In this document: positions 1-7,619 of the stretch, one piece after another | Layout: each line of letters begins with the position of its first letter | Numbering within the stretch: position 1 is the stretch's first letter | Source of the DNA: Burkholderiaceae bacterium | GTDB lineage: Bacteria > Pseudomonadota > Gammaproteobacteria > Burkholderiales > Burkholderiaceae_E | Reading direction: 5' to 3' | Length of the DNA: 48,018 nt | Assembly: GCA_900299025.1 (NCBI GenBank) | Contig: OMIE01000096.1 | Location: 1-48,018 of the forward strand | Made by a program: the position numbers and the translations under genes | Notes under the pieces: model-generated | What the model was told of the DNA's origin: nothing | Databases searched by the model: none | What the model saw: the letters and a program-made list of their open reading frames with translations, nothing else

Positions 1-6
1 AAGCAT
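1..6 (-). CDS. first two codons of the probable RND pump gene (CzcA/CusA type), cut by the window edge
   Basis: Three bases after the adaptor stop codon, the minus strand reads ATG CTT (Met-Leu) and then leaves the window. Pumps of the CzcA/CusA heavy-metal RND family often begin Met-Leu, and the pump gene normally follows the adaptor gene in these operons. The identification rests on position and two residues only. Confidence 0.4.
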
Positions 7-9
7 GGC

Positions 10-1299
10 TTACTCCAATTCAGCGCGCTTGCGCTCGTTGTTGAGGTGAAAGGCGCCGCGCATGACGATGGGCTGCCCTTCTTGGAGACCTCTAATCACA
101 GGTCGTTGACCATTGATCGATGGACCTAACTCAACAGGTAAGAGTTTGAAGCTGCCGTCTTGTCGATGCAAGAAAACGTGGTCACGGTCTGCGTCACGAA
201 CAACGGCGCTATCGGGAATTGCCAGGCGTTCTTCACGCTCGCCAAACAATCGCATGCTCGCAAGCATTTGCGGTTTGAGTTCGCGCGATGCATTGTCGAC
301 TTCTGTCCGTACCGTAATTGTTCTAGTTTCCGGTTGTATCGTGTCACTTACAAAAACGATTCGACCGCGAAAGCGTTTCTCACCCAGTGCAGGAACCAAG
401 ACGTCAACAACTTGCCCCATTTGGACAGAAGCCGCTGCTTGCTCGGGTAAAGCGCCGACAGCCCAAACCGTTGTAAGATCAGCAACGGTGAATAAGGCGT
501 CGCCAGGTTGCGCGACTTGGCCCTGACTTACCTTGCGCTCAACAATGACCCCGCCTCGGGTCGCGATCACACCGACTGTGGGGTCAAGTTGACCACTTTC
601 ACGAAGTCGCCTTTGCATAGCCTGGTCAAACCCCAGAAGCGTTAATTGATCAGAGGCCGCTCTAAGCTCTGCCTTGGCAATCGATTGCTCCGATTCTCTT
701 CGCTGCAATTCGGCGGCAGAAATAACATCAGCCTTGTAGAGTTGTTGGGCACGCTCGAGTGCACGCTCTGAAAGTGAGAACGATGCATTAGAGCGTAGAT
801 AGTTCAACTGTGCCTGGGTAAGCTCTGTGCTGCTAATTCTTGCAAGTACCTCGCCAGGCTTCACCCGGTATCCAACGTCGACTGAGGTCTCAACGACACG
901 GCCGGTTACTGAGGCGCCAATGCGCGTGATCCGCTTTTCATCAACTTCAATGCGACCTGGTATTTCTTGCGTGCGTTCAATGCTGGCCTTTGATACCTTC
1001 CCGACCTCAAAGCGCTTGAGCATGTCCTCTCGAGGCCGGACGATGCTTGCGTCATCATCGCCTGCATCGTTACTCTGAGCGCTTTGGTTCGCATTCGCTG
1101 ACTTACTCGGGGCATTGGTTGCCGCATCTTTTGTTGCAGTCTTATCCTCGTGTTGCTTTGCTTCCTGGTTGCAGGCAGCAAGTACGAGGCAAATGATTGA
1201 CATAACCATAGCGCTCGTGGCGCGCTGACGGGCGCTGCTTGTATTGATCATGGTAAACGTATCCGAACTTGATATGGGAGAAGGGGTGGAGTTCATCAT
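10..1299 (-). CDS. efflux RND transporter periplasmic adaptor lipoprotein (CzcB/CusB, HlyD-like)
   Basis: This is the periplasmic membrane-fusion subunit that would link an inner-membrane RND pump to the outer-membrane channel encoded just upstream. The N-terminus has a signal peptide with a lipobox (LAAC, Cys at about residue 43), suggesting a lipid-anchored protein. Next comes a low-complexity Ala/Asp/Ser linker (about 45-85). A biotinyl-lipoyl-like half follows at about 105-150 (GRIEVDEKRI...GYRVKPGEVLARI), then a helical hairpin (about 150-230) and the second lipoyl half with a beta-barrel (VWAVGALPEQAA). A C-terminal membrane-proximal domain completes it. The start overlaps the stop of the channel gene as ATGA, implying translational coupling. 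A second candidate start lies 16 codons in and would give a more usual signal peptide. The 429-residue length is normal. Metal specificity cannot be read: no His-rich or Met-rich binding segment is seen. Confidence 0.9.
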   Translation of the reverse strand: MMNSTPSPISSSDTFTMINTSSARQRATSAMVMSIICLVLAACNQEAKQHEDKTATKDAATNAPSKSANANQSAQSNDAGDDDASIVRPREDMLKRFEVGKVSKASIERTQEIPGRIEVDEKRITRIGASVTGRVVETSVDVGYRVKPGEVLARISSTELTQAQLNYLRSNASFSLSERALERAQQLYKADVISAAELQRRESEQSIAKAELRAASDQLTLLGFDQAMQRRLRESGQLDPTVGVIATRGGVIVERKVSQGQVAQPGDALFTVADLTTVWAVGALPEQAAASVQMGQVVDVLVPALGEKRFRGRIVFVSDTIQPETRTITVRTEVDNASRELKPQMLASMRLFGEREERLAIPDSAVVRDADRDHVFLHRQDGSFKLLPVELGPSINGQRPVIRGLQEGQPIVMRGAFHLNNERKRAELE

Positions 1300-2567
1300 T
1301 GCGGCCTTGAATCACTCGTCAAGACCTGAATCGCAATCGAAGCGGCCTGTTGTTCAAAGCGTGCGTTTAAAAGATCTGCTCTTATAAGCCTTAGAACACG
1401 CTGTGCATCGATCACGTCAAGAATGCCACGTTCGCCAAAACGGTATGCGGCTTCAGCCACCCGAAGTGCCGCCTCTGCTTCGCGGACAGCACCCTCGTTC
1501 AGGGACTTCACGCGTAACGCTGCGATCTCTAAAGTGGCCCATGCGCTATCGAACTCTCGCAAAAGGCTTTGTTCGCGAGCCCTTAAAGCCAGTCTTGCCC
1601 GCTGAACTTGCGATTGTGCAAGATCGATGGCAGCGCTGCGAGGATCGAGAATTGGTACGGAAATCGAGGCGCCGACCAAGGTTTCATAACGACTGGGACG
1701 GTCGAGTCCACGGTCTCTGAGCTGTGATAACTGGACATCGACGCCCGGCCATCGGCTCGCTCTAGCTTCTTGGACACGTTCAGACGCCGCCTGAAGTTCT
1801 GCTCTTAATGCCATGAGGTCAGGATGTCTTTTAAGCAGCTGTGCTCGGACCGATTCGCGATTCGGTACTTGCACCGGGTCTTCAAGGCTAGCTTGAATAC
1901 TCCAGGCGGGTGGCAGGTCAATGCCAACGATTTGTTGGAGTCGAATCCGTGATTGCTCAAGCGCTAATCTTGCAACCTGGCTGCGCTGCTGCGCGCCGAT
2001 CAATTCGGCATCGGCCTTGATCAGCTCGTATCGAGCAGCGTCGCCACTCTCAACCCGCAGCTTGACACGCGATCTTGTGGACTCGAGTAATGCGCGTGCG
2101 TCGTCGGCTGCAACAATTTCTGCCTGTCTCAGTAAGACCTCATACGCGGCTCGACGAACCAGGCCTCCCACTTGAACCCGAGTTGCATCGAGTCGCGCAG
2201 CCTGCGCTTCGGATTGTGCAGCAAAGGATGACACCCTTGCACTACGAAGCGCAGGATTCTCGATAAACTGACTCAATGATAGATTTTGCAGCGTTGACGA
2301 AGGATCTTGCAGAGCAGCCCTCGCCGATTCGCGCCCAAGTCCAATCTCAATGCGAGGGTTTGGAAGCACAGCAGCAAGACCTTGTGCCGCTTTGGCTCCA
2401 ATCAAGTCCGCTCTTGAAAGTGACAAGTCGGGATTATGTTCAAGTGCAAGTGACACCAATGTCTCAGGCCGCAACAACTCCGGCGACTGAGCGATAGCAG
2501 AGCTCGATAGTGACGTAATAAAGAATGAAGCAATGAGTGATGTGCAGCCATTTTTGAATGCTTGCAT
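1296..2567 (-). CDS. TolC-family outer membrane efflux protein (CzcC/CusC type)
   Basis: This is an outer-membrane channel subunit of a tripartite efflux system. The first 26 residues form a Sec signal peptide (basic start, hydrophobic core, Ala-Ile-Ala before Gln). The mature part is made of long amphipathic helices rich in Ala, Arg, Gln and Glu, with the two-fold internal repeat typical of outer membrane efflux proteins (LALEHNPDLSLSRADL near 35 and LLKRHPDLMALRAEL near 245). The length of 423 residues fits the family. It is the first gene of a minus-strand operon: its TGA overlaps the ATG of the adaptor. Upstream lie 112 bases to the end of the HtrA-like gene, where a promoter could sit, but none was recognised with confidence. 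Confidence 0.9.
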   Translation of the reverse strand: MQAFKNGCTSLIASFFITSLSSSAIAQSPELLRPETLVSLALEHNPDLSLSRADLIGAKAAQGLAAVLPNPRIEIGLGRESARAALQDPSSTLQNLSLSQFIENPALRSARVSSFAAQSEAQAARLDATRVQVGGLVRRAAYEVLLRQAEIVAADDARALLESTRSRVKLRVESGDAARYELIKADAELIGAQQRSQVARLALEQSRIRLQQIVGIDLPPAWSIQASLEDPVQVPNRESVRAQLLKRHPDLMALRAELQAASERVQEARASRWPGVDVQLSQLRDRGLDRPSRYETLVGASISVPILDPRSAAIDLAQSQVQRARLALRAREQSLLREFDSAWATLEIAALRVKSLNEGAVREAEAALRVAEAAYRFGERGILDVIDAQRVLRLIRADLLNARFEQQAASIAIQVLTSDSRPQ

Positions 2568-2679
2568 AGTGGTATCGACCTTGGGCGCCTTGGAGAGGAG
2601 TGAAAGCGCATGGAGGATACCGCCGGCTGATTACCCTTTATTCATCAATGGTCATGGGGTTGCTTGCTTAACGGTAGGC

Positions 2680-3654
2680 CTAATGGGTGGTCGGTTTAAT
2701 GAGTCGCTCGCTTCGATTTATGGAGCGAATATTGATGGTCATCAGTTCGGCGCCCCTAGCGATTTGCAAAGGGACCTCGACACCCGCTTGCCCGATCGAC
2801 CAGACATGGCGATAAAAATTAGCAAGATCCTGGACCCGTTGCCCTGCTACAGACACAAGCAAATCTTCAGGTAGGATGCCAGCCTCCTCAGCTGGTCCTT
2901 GTGGGCTTGCATGCTGGACCACAAGTTGTTCATCGTGCTCTTCGAGATACAGGCCTAGCCAAGGCCTGGGAGGAAGTCCGCTATGCCCTTGTTTAATAAG
3001 ATTATTTAGAATAGGGACAAGAAGATCAATCGGGACGACCATATTGCTTTGTTGAGTTTGGCCTTGCTTTAACTCCTGGGTGAGCAAGGAGCCGATCCCA
3101 ACCAATTCGCCCTTGACATTTAAGAGCGGCGAACCACTCCATTCCGGATGAGCGGGCTCGATGAACAAGGCCTGCTCGAGCAAGTACTCCCAAGACCCTG
3201 CAAATGGCTTCACGGCGGCTATGCTTGTCTTTAAGCATTGGTGTATGCCGCCATGCCCAAGCATATAAACCTTATCATGTTTCCTTAAGTCATTAGCCTT
3301 ACCGATCGGTATGTAGCCGCATTCAAGCTTGCTAAAACTTTTGAGGATGCCAAATCCCGTAGGTTGATCATAGGCAAGAACGTCGGCTTGCACGACTGAG
3401 CCGTCACGTTTGCGACACCAAATTTGCTGAGCCTCGGTAACAAGGTAGCCGATTGTGAGAATGTGGCCTTCGCTATCGATGACGACGCCGTGACCACTGC
3501 GGGTTGTCCCCAGAATAGGCGCGGTATAGGCGTGATCAGGCACTTGAATATGCAATTGAAGCAGTGCATCGAGTCGTTGTTCTAGGTCGAACTCGAGTTT
3601 CAGTGGGTCTGGGCGAAGCGATTTGGGAAAAGACCATGGATCAAGGCTAAACAT
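2680..3654 (-). CDS. HtrA-like S1C family protein with PDZ domain, catalytic His and Asp missing
   Basis: The fold resembles DegP/HtrA: a trypsin-like domain (about 40-215) followed by one PDZ domain (about 230-315, PWLGLYLEE then SPQGPAEEAGILPEDLL). Aligning by eye to HtrA motifs, TNNHVV corresponds to TIGYLV, so the catalytic His is Tyr70. TDLAVLK corresponds to TGFGILK, so the catalytic Asp is Gly100. GNSGGPL corresponds to EWSGSPL, so Ser173 is kept but the oxyanion glycine is changed. No signal peptide is visible, so it may be cytoplasmic. These replacements argue against normal proteolysis; a scaffold, chaperone or peptide-sensing role is possible. The reading frame is intact and PDZ residues look conserved, which argues against a decaying pseudogene. 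It is divergent from dtd. Confidence 0.8.
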   Translation of the reverse strand: MFSLDPWSFPKSLRPDPLKLEFDLEQRLDALLQLHIQVPDHAYTAPILGTTRSGHGVVIDSEGHILTIGYLVTEAQQIWCRKRDGSVVQADVLAYDQPTGFGILKSFSKLECGYIPIGKANDLRKHDKVYMLGHGGIHQCLKTSIAAVKPFAGSWEYLLEQALFIEPAHPEWSGSPLLNVKGELVGIGSLLTQELKQGQTQQSNMVVPIDLLVPILNNLIKQGHSGLPPRPWLGLYLEEHDEQLVVQHASPQGPAEEAGILPEDLLVSVAGQRVQDLANFYRHVWSIGQAGVEVPLQIARGAELMTINIRSINRSERLIKPTTH

Positions 3655-3710
3655 CGGTGCATACTCGGAGGAATCGGATATCTGAATTATTTGGAGCCAT
3701 TCTAGGGCCT

Positions 3711-4175
3711 ATGAAAGCAGTGATTCAAAGGGTGAGTCGAGCGTCGGTTAGCGTAGAGCAAAAGCCCGTTGGCTCGATCGGCGCTGGCATGCTCATTTTT
3801 GTGTGCGCAGAGCCAAATGATGGGCAAAAGGTCATCCGAAAATTTGTTGATAAAGTTTTGAAGCTCCGCATTTTCGCAGACGATGAAGGCAAGATGAACC
3901 GAAACATTGTCAATATCGATGGTAAAGGGCAGTGCGGCGGCCTATTGATCGTGAGTCAGTTCACCCTCGCTGCCGACATATGGGCTGGCAATCGACCGAG
4001 CTTTACCGCAGCAGCACCACCCGAACACGCACGATATTGTTATGAAGCATTACTTGCATACGCCAAAAGCCAACACCCCATCGTTCAAAGCGGAAGCTTC
4101 GGTGCTGATATGAAGGTTGAACTCATTAATGATGGCCCAGCCAGCTTTTTAATGGATCTATGCGAAACCCCATGA
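3711..4175 (+). CDS. dtd: D-aminoacyl-tRNA deacylase (DTD)
   Basis: This cytoplasmic enzyme hydrolyses D-amino acids (and glycine mischarged on tRNA-Ala) from tRNA. The start at 3711 gives MKAVIQRVSRASV, the typical DTD N-terminus. An upstream in-frame start at 3657 would lie two bases from the divergent HtrA-like start and adds non-homologous residues. The SQFTLAAD...GNRPSFTAAAPPEHA motif holds the first active-site region. The C-terminal Gly-cisPro motif reads NDGPASF, whereas the common form is NDGPVTF; the Gly-Pro pair itself is kept. Length is 154 residues, slightly longer than the usual 145. The stop overlaps the next start as ATGA. Confidence 0.95.
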   Translation: MKAVIQRVSRASVSVEQKPVGSIGAGMLIFVCAEPNDGQKVIRKFVDKVLKLRIFADDEGKMNRNIVNIDGKGQCGGLLIVSQFTLAADIWAGNRPSFTAAAPPEHARYCYEALLAYAKSQHPIVQSGSFGADMKVELINDGPASFLMDLCETP

Positions 4176-4867
4176 GCGAAGCCTTAACCGATAGGCCCGA
4201 TCAGCTTGACGTGAAGTCAAGCGGTTTGCTCTATGTCGATCCGATCTCACCTTATGCGTATTTTTATCTCAAGCAGCTCGGTCGGCTCGATACATATATC
4301 GATGTAAAGATTATTCCTATACTATTTGGTGCGGTGCTCGCACACTGGGGCCAACTGGGTCCTGCGGAAATTGAAACAAAGCGCCGACACACGTATCAAC
4401 AATGTGTTTGGCTTGCCAAGCGCTTTGGAATCAAGTTCCAAATGCCGAACCGACATCCATTCAACCCGCTTGCTGCGTTGCGTTTACTTGTCTCGATGGG
4501 CAATTCGCGGCAAGCCATCGTTCAAACAAGTTCCTTTGTTTTTCAAGAAGGCAGAGACCCCGAATACGACTTCGCCGGATTGTGCGAGCGACTGGGCGTG
4601 GTCGACGGTGATCAAAGAATTCAAGACGACCATGTGAAGCAAGCGCTCAAGCAACAGACTCAAGCTGCAATCGATGCCGGCGTTTTTGGTGTACCCACCC
4701 TTGTCATTGACAGGCATTGTTTTTGGGGAGTCGACACTATCGATTGGGTGATTGATTATTTAGCAGACCCGGCCATGTTTGAACGCTCGGAAATGCAGGC
4801 GATCGAGCAGGTCGCTTGGGGCGTGCGTCGAAAGCGCGGATCAGGGGGGGGAGTGCATGAAAGCTGA
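4172..4867 (+). CDS. 2-hydroxychromene-2-carboxylate isomerase-like protein (kappa-class GST / DsbA fold)
   Basis: The protein has the DsbA/kappa-GST thioredoxin-like fold of NahD, which uses glutathione to isomerise 2-hydroxychromene-2-carboxylate in naphthalene degradation. The signature at about residues 23-29 (DPISPYAY) keeps Ser26, the position that activates glutathione in NahD. The cis-Pro loop is GVFGVPTLVID, followed by FWGVDTIDWVIDYL, also typical. Length (231 residues) fits. The chosen start at 4172 overlaps the dtd stop (ATGA); another ATG lies four codons upstream. No other naphthalene-pathway gene is near, and homologues are widespread in beta-proteobacteria without such pathways, so the real substrate is unknown. 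Its end overlaps the start of the BLUF gene. Confidence 0.85.
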   Translation: MSEALTDRPDQLDVKSSGLLYVDPISPYAYFYLKQLGRLDTYIDVKIIPILFGAVLAHWGQLGPAEIETKRRHTYQQCVWLAKRFGIKFQMPNRHPFNPLAALRLLVSMGNSRQAIVQTSSFVFQEGRDPEYDFAGLCERLGVVDGDQRIQDDHVKQALKQQTQAAIDAGVFGVPTLVIDRHCFWGVDTIDWVIDYLADPAMFERSEMQAIEQVAWGVRRKRGSGGGVHES

Positions 4868-5282
4868 CGATGCATTTGTCCATCTGAGCTATTGTAGTCA
4901 GGCGCGTGCTGATCTTAGTTCGACTGATTTGGACTGTTTGCTTGATATATCCAAAAAAAACAATAAAAGGGATCAAATCACGGGATTGCTCACTTATAGC
5001 GGCGATATCTTCATCCAGTTTATCGAGGGTCCGAAGCGATCGATTGATCAATTGATGTACCGTTTGCGTGGTGATCTGAGGCACCGGGATTTGATCGTGT
5101 TATCCGAGGGGGAGGGGCATGTCCGTCTGCTCCCCGATTGGGACATGGAGCTAGTGAGTGCCTATGAAGCGCATCACCTGCTTCGCGATGCGCTTAGGGA
5201 ATCTGATCGTTATAGTACGGTTATCGCATTATCAAGATTACTCGCGAAGTTGCAACCTGAGTTTTATCGGGATCCTGAATAA
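4857..5282 (+). CDS. stand-alone BLUF-domain blue-light sensor
   Basis: This 141-residue cytoplasmic protein consists of one FAD-binding BLUF domain plus a short helical tail. All photocycle residues are present at the spacing known from AppA: Tyr12 (AppA Tyr21), Asn36 (Asn45), Gln54 (Gln63), Trp95 (Trp104) and Met97 (Met106). The surrounding text also fits (LSYCSQA, NNKRDQITGLLTYSGDIFIQ, FIEGPKRS, DLRHRDL). The start at 4857 is preceded by a G-rich ribosome-binding site (AGGGGGGGAG) and overlaps the end of the NahD-like gene by 11 bases, suggesting co-transcription. There is no fused output domain, so signalling must go through a partner, as in PixD/PapB-type short BLUF proteins. No candidate partner such as an EAL or GGDEF protein is seen in the window. 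Confidence 0.92.
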   Translation: MKADDAFVHLSYCSQARADLSSTDLDCLLDISKKNNKRDQITGLLTYSGDIFIQFIEGPKRSIDQLMYRLRGDLRHRDLIVLSEGEGHVRLLPDWDMELVSAYEAHHLLRDALRESDRYSTVIALSRLLAKLQPEFYRDPE

Positions 5283-5395
5283 GAGCACCAAAGCTTGTAT
5301 AAACCCCAGTGCGAGGCTTTATGTGTTTGGAGAATCCTTGCATTCCGGATCAGGCTACGTTGTTTCCCAAGCGTATCGTAGCTGATAATCAGTGT

Positions 5396-6325
5396 ATGAA
5401 CCCTGAAATTCCAACCCTTAGCCTTCGCAGTCTCGACCAAGCCCAAAGCATTGAGCAATTGAGGAGGGCTTACGAAGAAGTTGGTTTTGTGGTCATTACC
5501 GACCATGGCATTTCGCGGGCACTGATCGATCCTTTCCTTGCGATGTTCCAGCTTTTTTTTCAATGGCCTGAGCCCAAAAAGTTGGCCTATCGTCTAGCCC
5601 ATGGTGCTGGCGCGAGAGGTTACACACCCTTTGGTGTAGAGACGGCGAAGGGTAGCGATCATGTTGATCTCAAAGAGTTTTGGCATATCGGCCGTGAGTT
5701 AATTGCAGGTCATCCCTATCGGCGCTACATGCCTGAAAATTTGTGGATCGAGGAGATCCACGGATTTAGGTCACTTTGCCTGGAAGTTTTCCACGCGTTC
5801 GATCAAACCGGCCAGCGCCTTTTGCGGGCCATCGCCCAAGTGTTGGGGTTGGCCCCTGATTTTTTTAATGACAAAGTGAATCTTGGCAATAGTGTATTGC
5901 GTGTGATTCACTATCCGCCGATATCGTCTTCGCCGACTCAGAGCCTCCGCGCAGGTTCGCACGAAGATATTAATGTGATTACATTGTTGTTAGGTGCTGA
6001 AGAGCCGGGCTTACAGGTGCGTACCCGCGCTGGTGAGTGGATACCGGTTAATCCGCAACCTGGGTCCATGGTGGTCAATGTTGGCGACATGTTGCAGCGA
6101 CTTAGCAACGGCGTGCTGAAGTCAACGAGCCATCGGGTGGTCAATCCTGCTGGAGAACGGTCGAAACGCTCGAGATACTCGATGCCTTTTTTCTTGCACT
6201 TTAATCCAGATTTTTTGATTGAGGCGATTGCCTCATGCTGCGGACCTGGGCGTCCGACACCAGCTGTGCCAATGCTCGCTGATGATTACTTACAAGAGCG
6301 TTTGCGCGAGATCCGCCTCAAATAG
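5396..6325 (+). CDS. isopenicillin N synthase-like Fe(II)/2-oxoglutarate-dependent dioxygenase
   Basis: This is a cytoplasmic non-haem iron oxygenase of the DIOX_N plus 2OG-FeII_Oxy architecture. The N-terminal domain starts PEIPTLSLRSLDQ and includes GFVVITDHGI. The iron ligands are His189, Asp191 (GSHEDIN) and His246 (TSHRVVNP). The co-substrate motif is Arg260-x-Ser262 (RYSMPFFLHFNPD). The call of 309 residues uses ATG 5396. ATG 5321, preceded by GAGG, would add 25 residues and cannot be excluded. Bacterial members of this family include enzymes on pyrimidines, small acids and 2-oxoglutarate-to-ethylene; the substrate here is not evident. The next gene is a nucleoside transporter 15 bases downstream, which makes a nucleoside or base substrate conceivable but unproven. 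Confidence 0.85.
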   Translation: MNPEIPTLSLRSLDQAQSIEQLRRAYEEVGFVVITDHGISRALIDPFLAMFQLFFQWPEPKKLAYRLAHGAGARGYTPFGVETAKGSDHVDLKEFWHIGRELIAGHPYRRYMPENLWIEEIHGFRSLCLEVFHAFDQTGQRLLRAIAQVLGLAPDFFNDKVNLGNSVLRVIHYPPISSSPTQSLRAGSHEDINVITLLLGAEEPGLQVRTRAGEWIPVNPQPGSMVVNVGDMLQRLSNGVLKSTSHRVVNPAGERSKRSRYSMPFFLHFNPDFLIEAIASCCGPGRPTPAVPMLADDYLQERLREIRLK

Positions 6326-6340
6326 CATAGGCCAATAGGT

Positions 6341-7591
6341 GTGAATTCGTCATTGCAAGCAGCTCTTGGGATCATCGTTTTCGTGGTCCTAGTACTGCCC
6401 TTATCCAAGGATAGAAAACGCATCAGCTGGCGTCTTGTACTAATCGCTATTGCGTTGCAATTTGCAATATGCTGGTTAATGCTTAAAGCGCCGCTTGTTA
6501 AAGAAGTGCTTTTGCAACTAAACCTTGCGGTAAGTGCACTTGGCACCGCAACGCTGCGAGGAAGCTCCTTTGTCTTCGGTTATTTGGGTGGTGGTGATAC
6601 ACCTTTTAGCGTTAGCAATCCAAACAGTTTGGTGATTTTCGCTTTTCAAGTGTTGCCGCTTTTGATTGTGATGTCTGCGCTTTCTGCACTCCTTTGGTAT
6701 TGGCGTGTCTTGCCTTGGCTCATACGATCGATCGCCTTGGTCTTTGAGCGAACACTCGGGGTTAGAGGGCCGGCGGGGTTGGTTTCGACAGCCAACATCT
6801 TTCTGGGTCAAACCGAAGCACCTTTGCTGGTGCGCCCCTATTTGGCCAGTATGTCCTCGCATGAACTCCTACTGGTGATGACCGCTGGCATGGCTACGAT
6901 CGCAGGTTCGGTCATGGTGATTTATTCAGCGATGTTAGGAGATTTGTTTCAAGGTGCGATGGGGCATTTAATCACCAAGTCGGTGATGTCGGTGCCTGCA
7001 TCGGTTTTGTTTGCCCATTTGCTCTTACCCGATGCCGGTCATCATGCGCAAACACTTCAAGCGCCTCCGCGAATTTACGAAAGTTCGATGGACGCAATCA
7101 CGCGCGGGACTAGCGATGGTTTATCGCTCTATTTAAATATTATTGCGATACTTATTGTCTTGACGGCCTTGGTTGCACTGGCCAATGGTCTGGTGGGTTT
7201 TCTGCCCGACGTATTAGGTGCGCCACTTACGCTCGAGCGGATTGCGGGCTGGATATTTGCACCCATCGCCTGGCTTATGGGGATTGATTGGACTGAGGCG
7301 GCTAAAGTGGGTTCGCTGCTTGGCGTGAAAAGCGTGCTCAATGAGTTCATTGCCTACATACAGCTAAGTGCCATGCCTGCTGACGCTTTATCGGATCGAT
7401 CGCGTCTCATCGCCATGTATGCCTTGTGCGGATTTGCCAATCTCGCAAGCATTGGCATCCAGATTAGTGGAATTGGCACGATGGCACCTGAGCGCCGAGC
7501 GGACCTAGCAGCGCTGGCATGGCCCGCCTTCTTGGCTGCAACGCTTGCTTCATGTATGAATGCAAGCGTTGTTGCGATCATAACGAACTAA
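6341..7591 (+). CDS. concentrative nucleoside transporter, CNT/NupC family
   Basis: This is an inner-membrane symporter expected to take up nucleosides with H+ or Na+. The 416-residue protein contains about ten hydrophobic segments. It carries the CNT family markers: GQTEAPLLVRPYL (the QTE substrate/ion site) near residue 168 and LNEFIAYIQLS near 337, which contains the conserved Asn-Glu. The SNPNSLVIFAFQVLP region and GVRGPAGLVSTANIF are also typical. The start is GTG, 15 bases after the oxygenase stop, so the two are probably co-transcribed. Whether it prefers purine or pyrimidine nucleosides cannot be read here. Confidence 0.93.
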   Translation: MNSSLQAALGIIVFVVLVLPLSKDRKRISWRLVLIAIALQFAICWLMLKAPLVKEVLLQLNLAVSALGTATLRGSSFVFGYLGGGDTPFSVSNPNSLVIFAFQVLPLLIVMSALSALLWYWRVLPWLIRSIALVFERTLGVRGPAGLVSTANIFLGQTEAPLLVRPYLASMSSHELLLVMTAGMATIAGSVMVIYSAMLGDLFQGAMGHLITKSVMSVPASVLFAHLLLPDAGHHAQTLQAPPRIYESSMDAITRGTSDGLSLYLNIIAILIVLTALVALANGLVGFLPDVLGAPLTLERIAGWIFAPIAWLMGIDWTEAAKVGSLLGVKSVLNEFIAYIQLSAMPADALSDRSRLIAMYALCGFANLASIGIQISGIGTMAPERRADLAALAWPAFLAATLASCMNASVVAIITN

Positions 7592-7619
7592 TATTTAAAC
7601 CAAAATTTTGCTCTGCACC

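Noticed and set aside
3657-3710. Longer start for dtd
   Set aside because: It would begin two bases from the start of the divergent HtrA-like gene and adds residues not seen in DTD. ATG 3711 gives the standard N-terminus.
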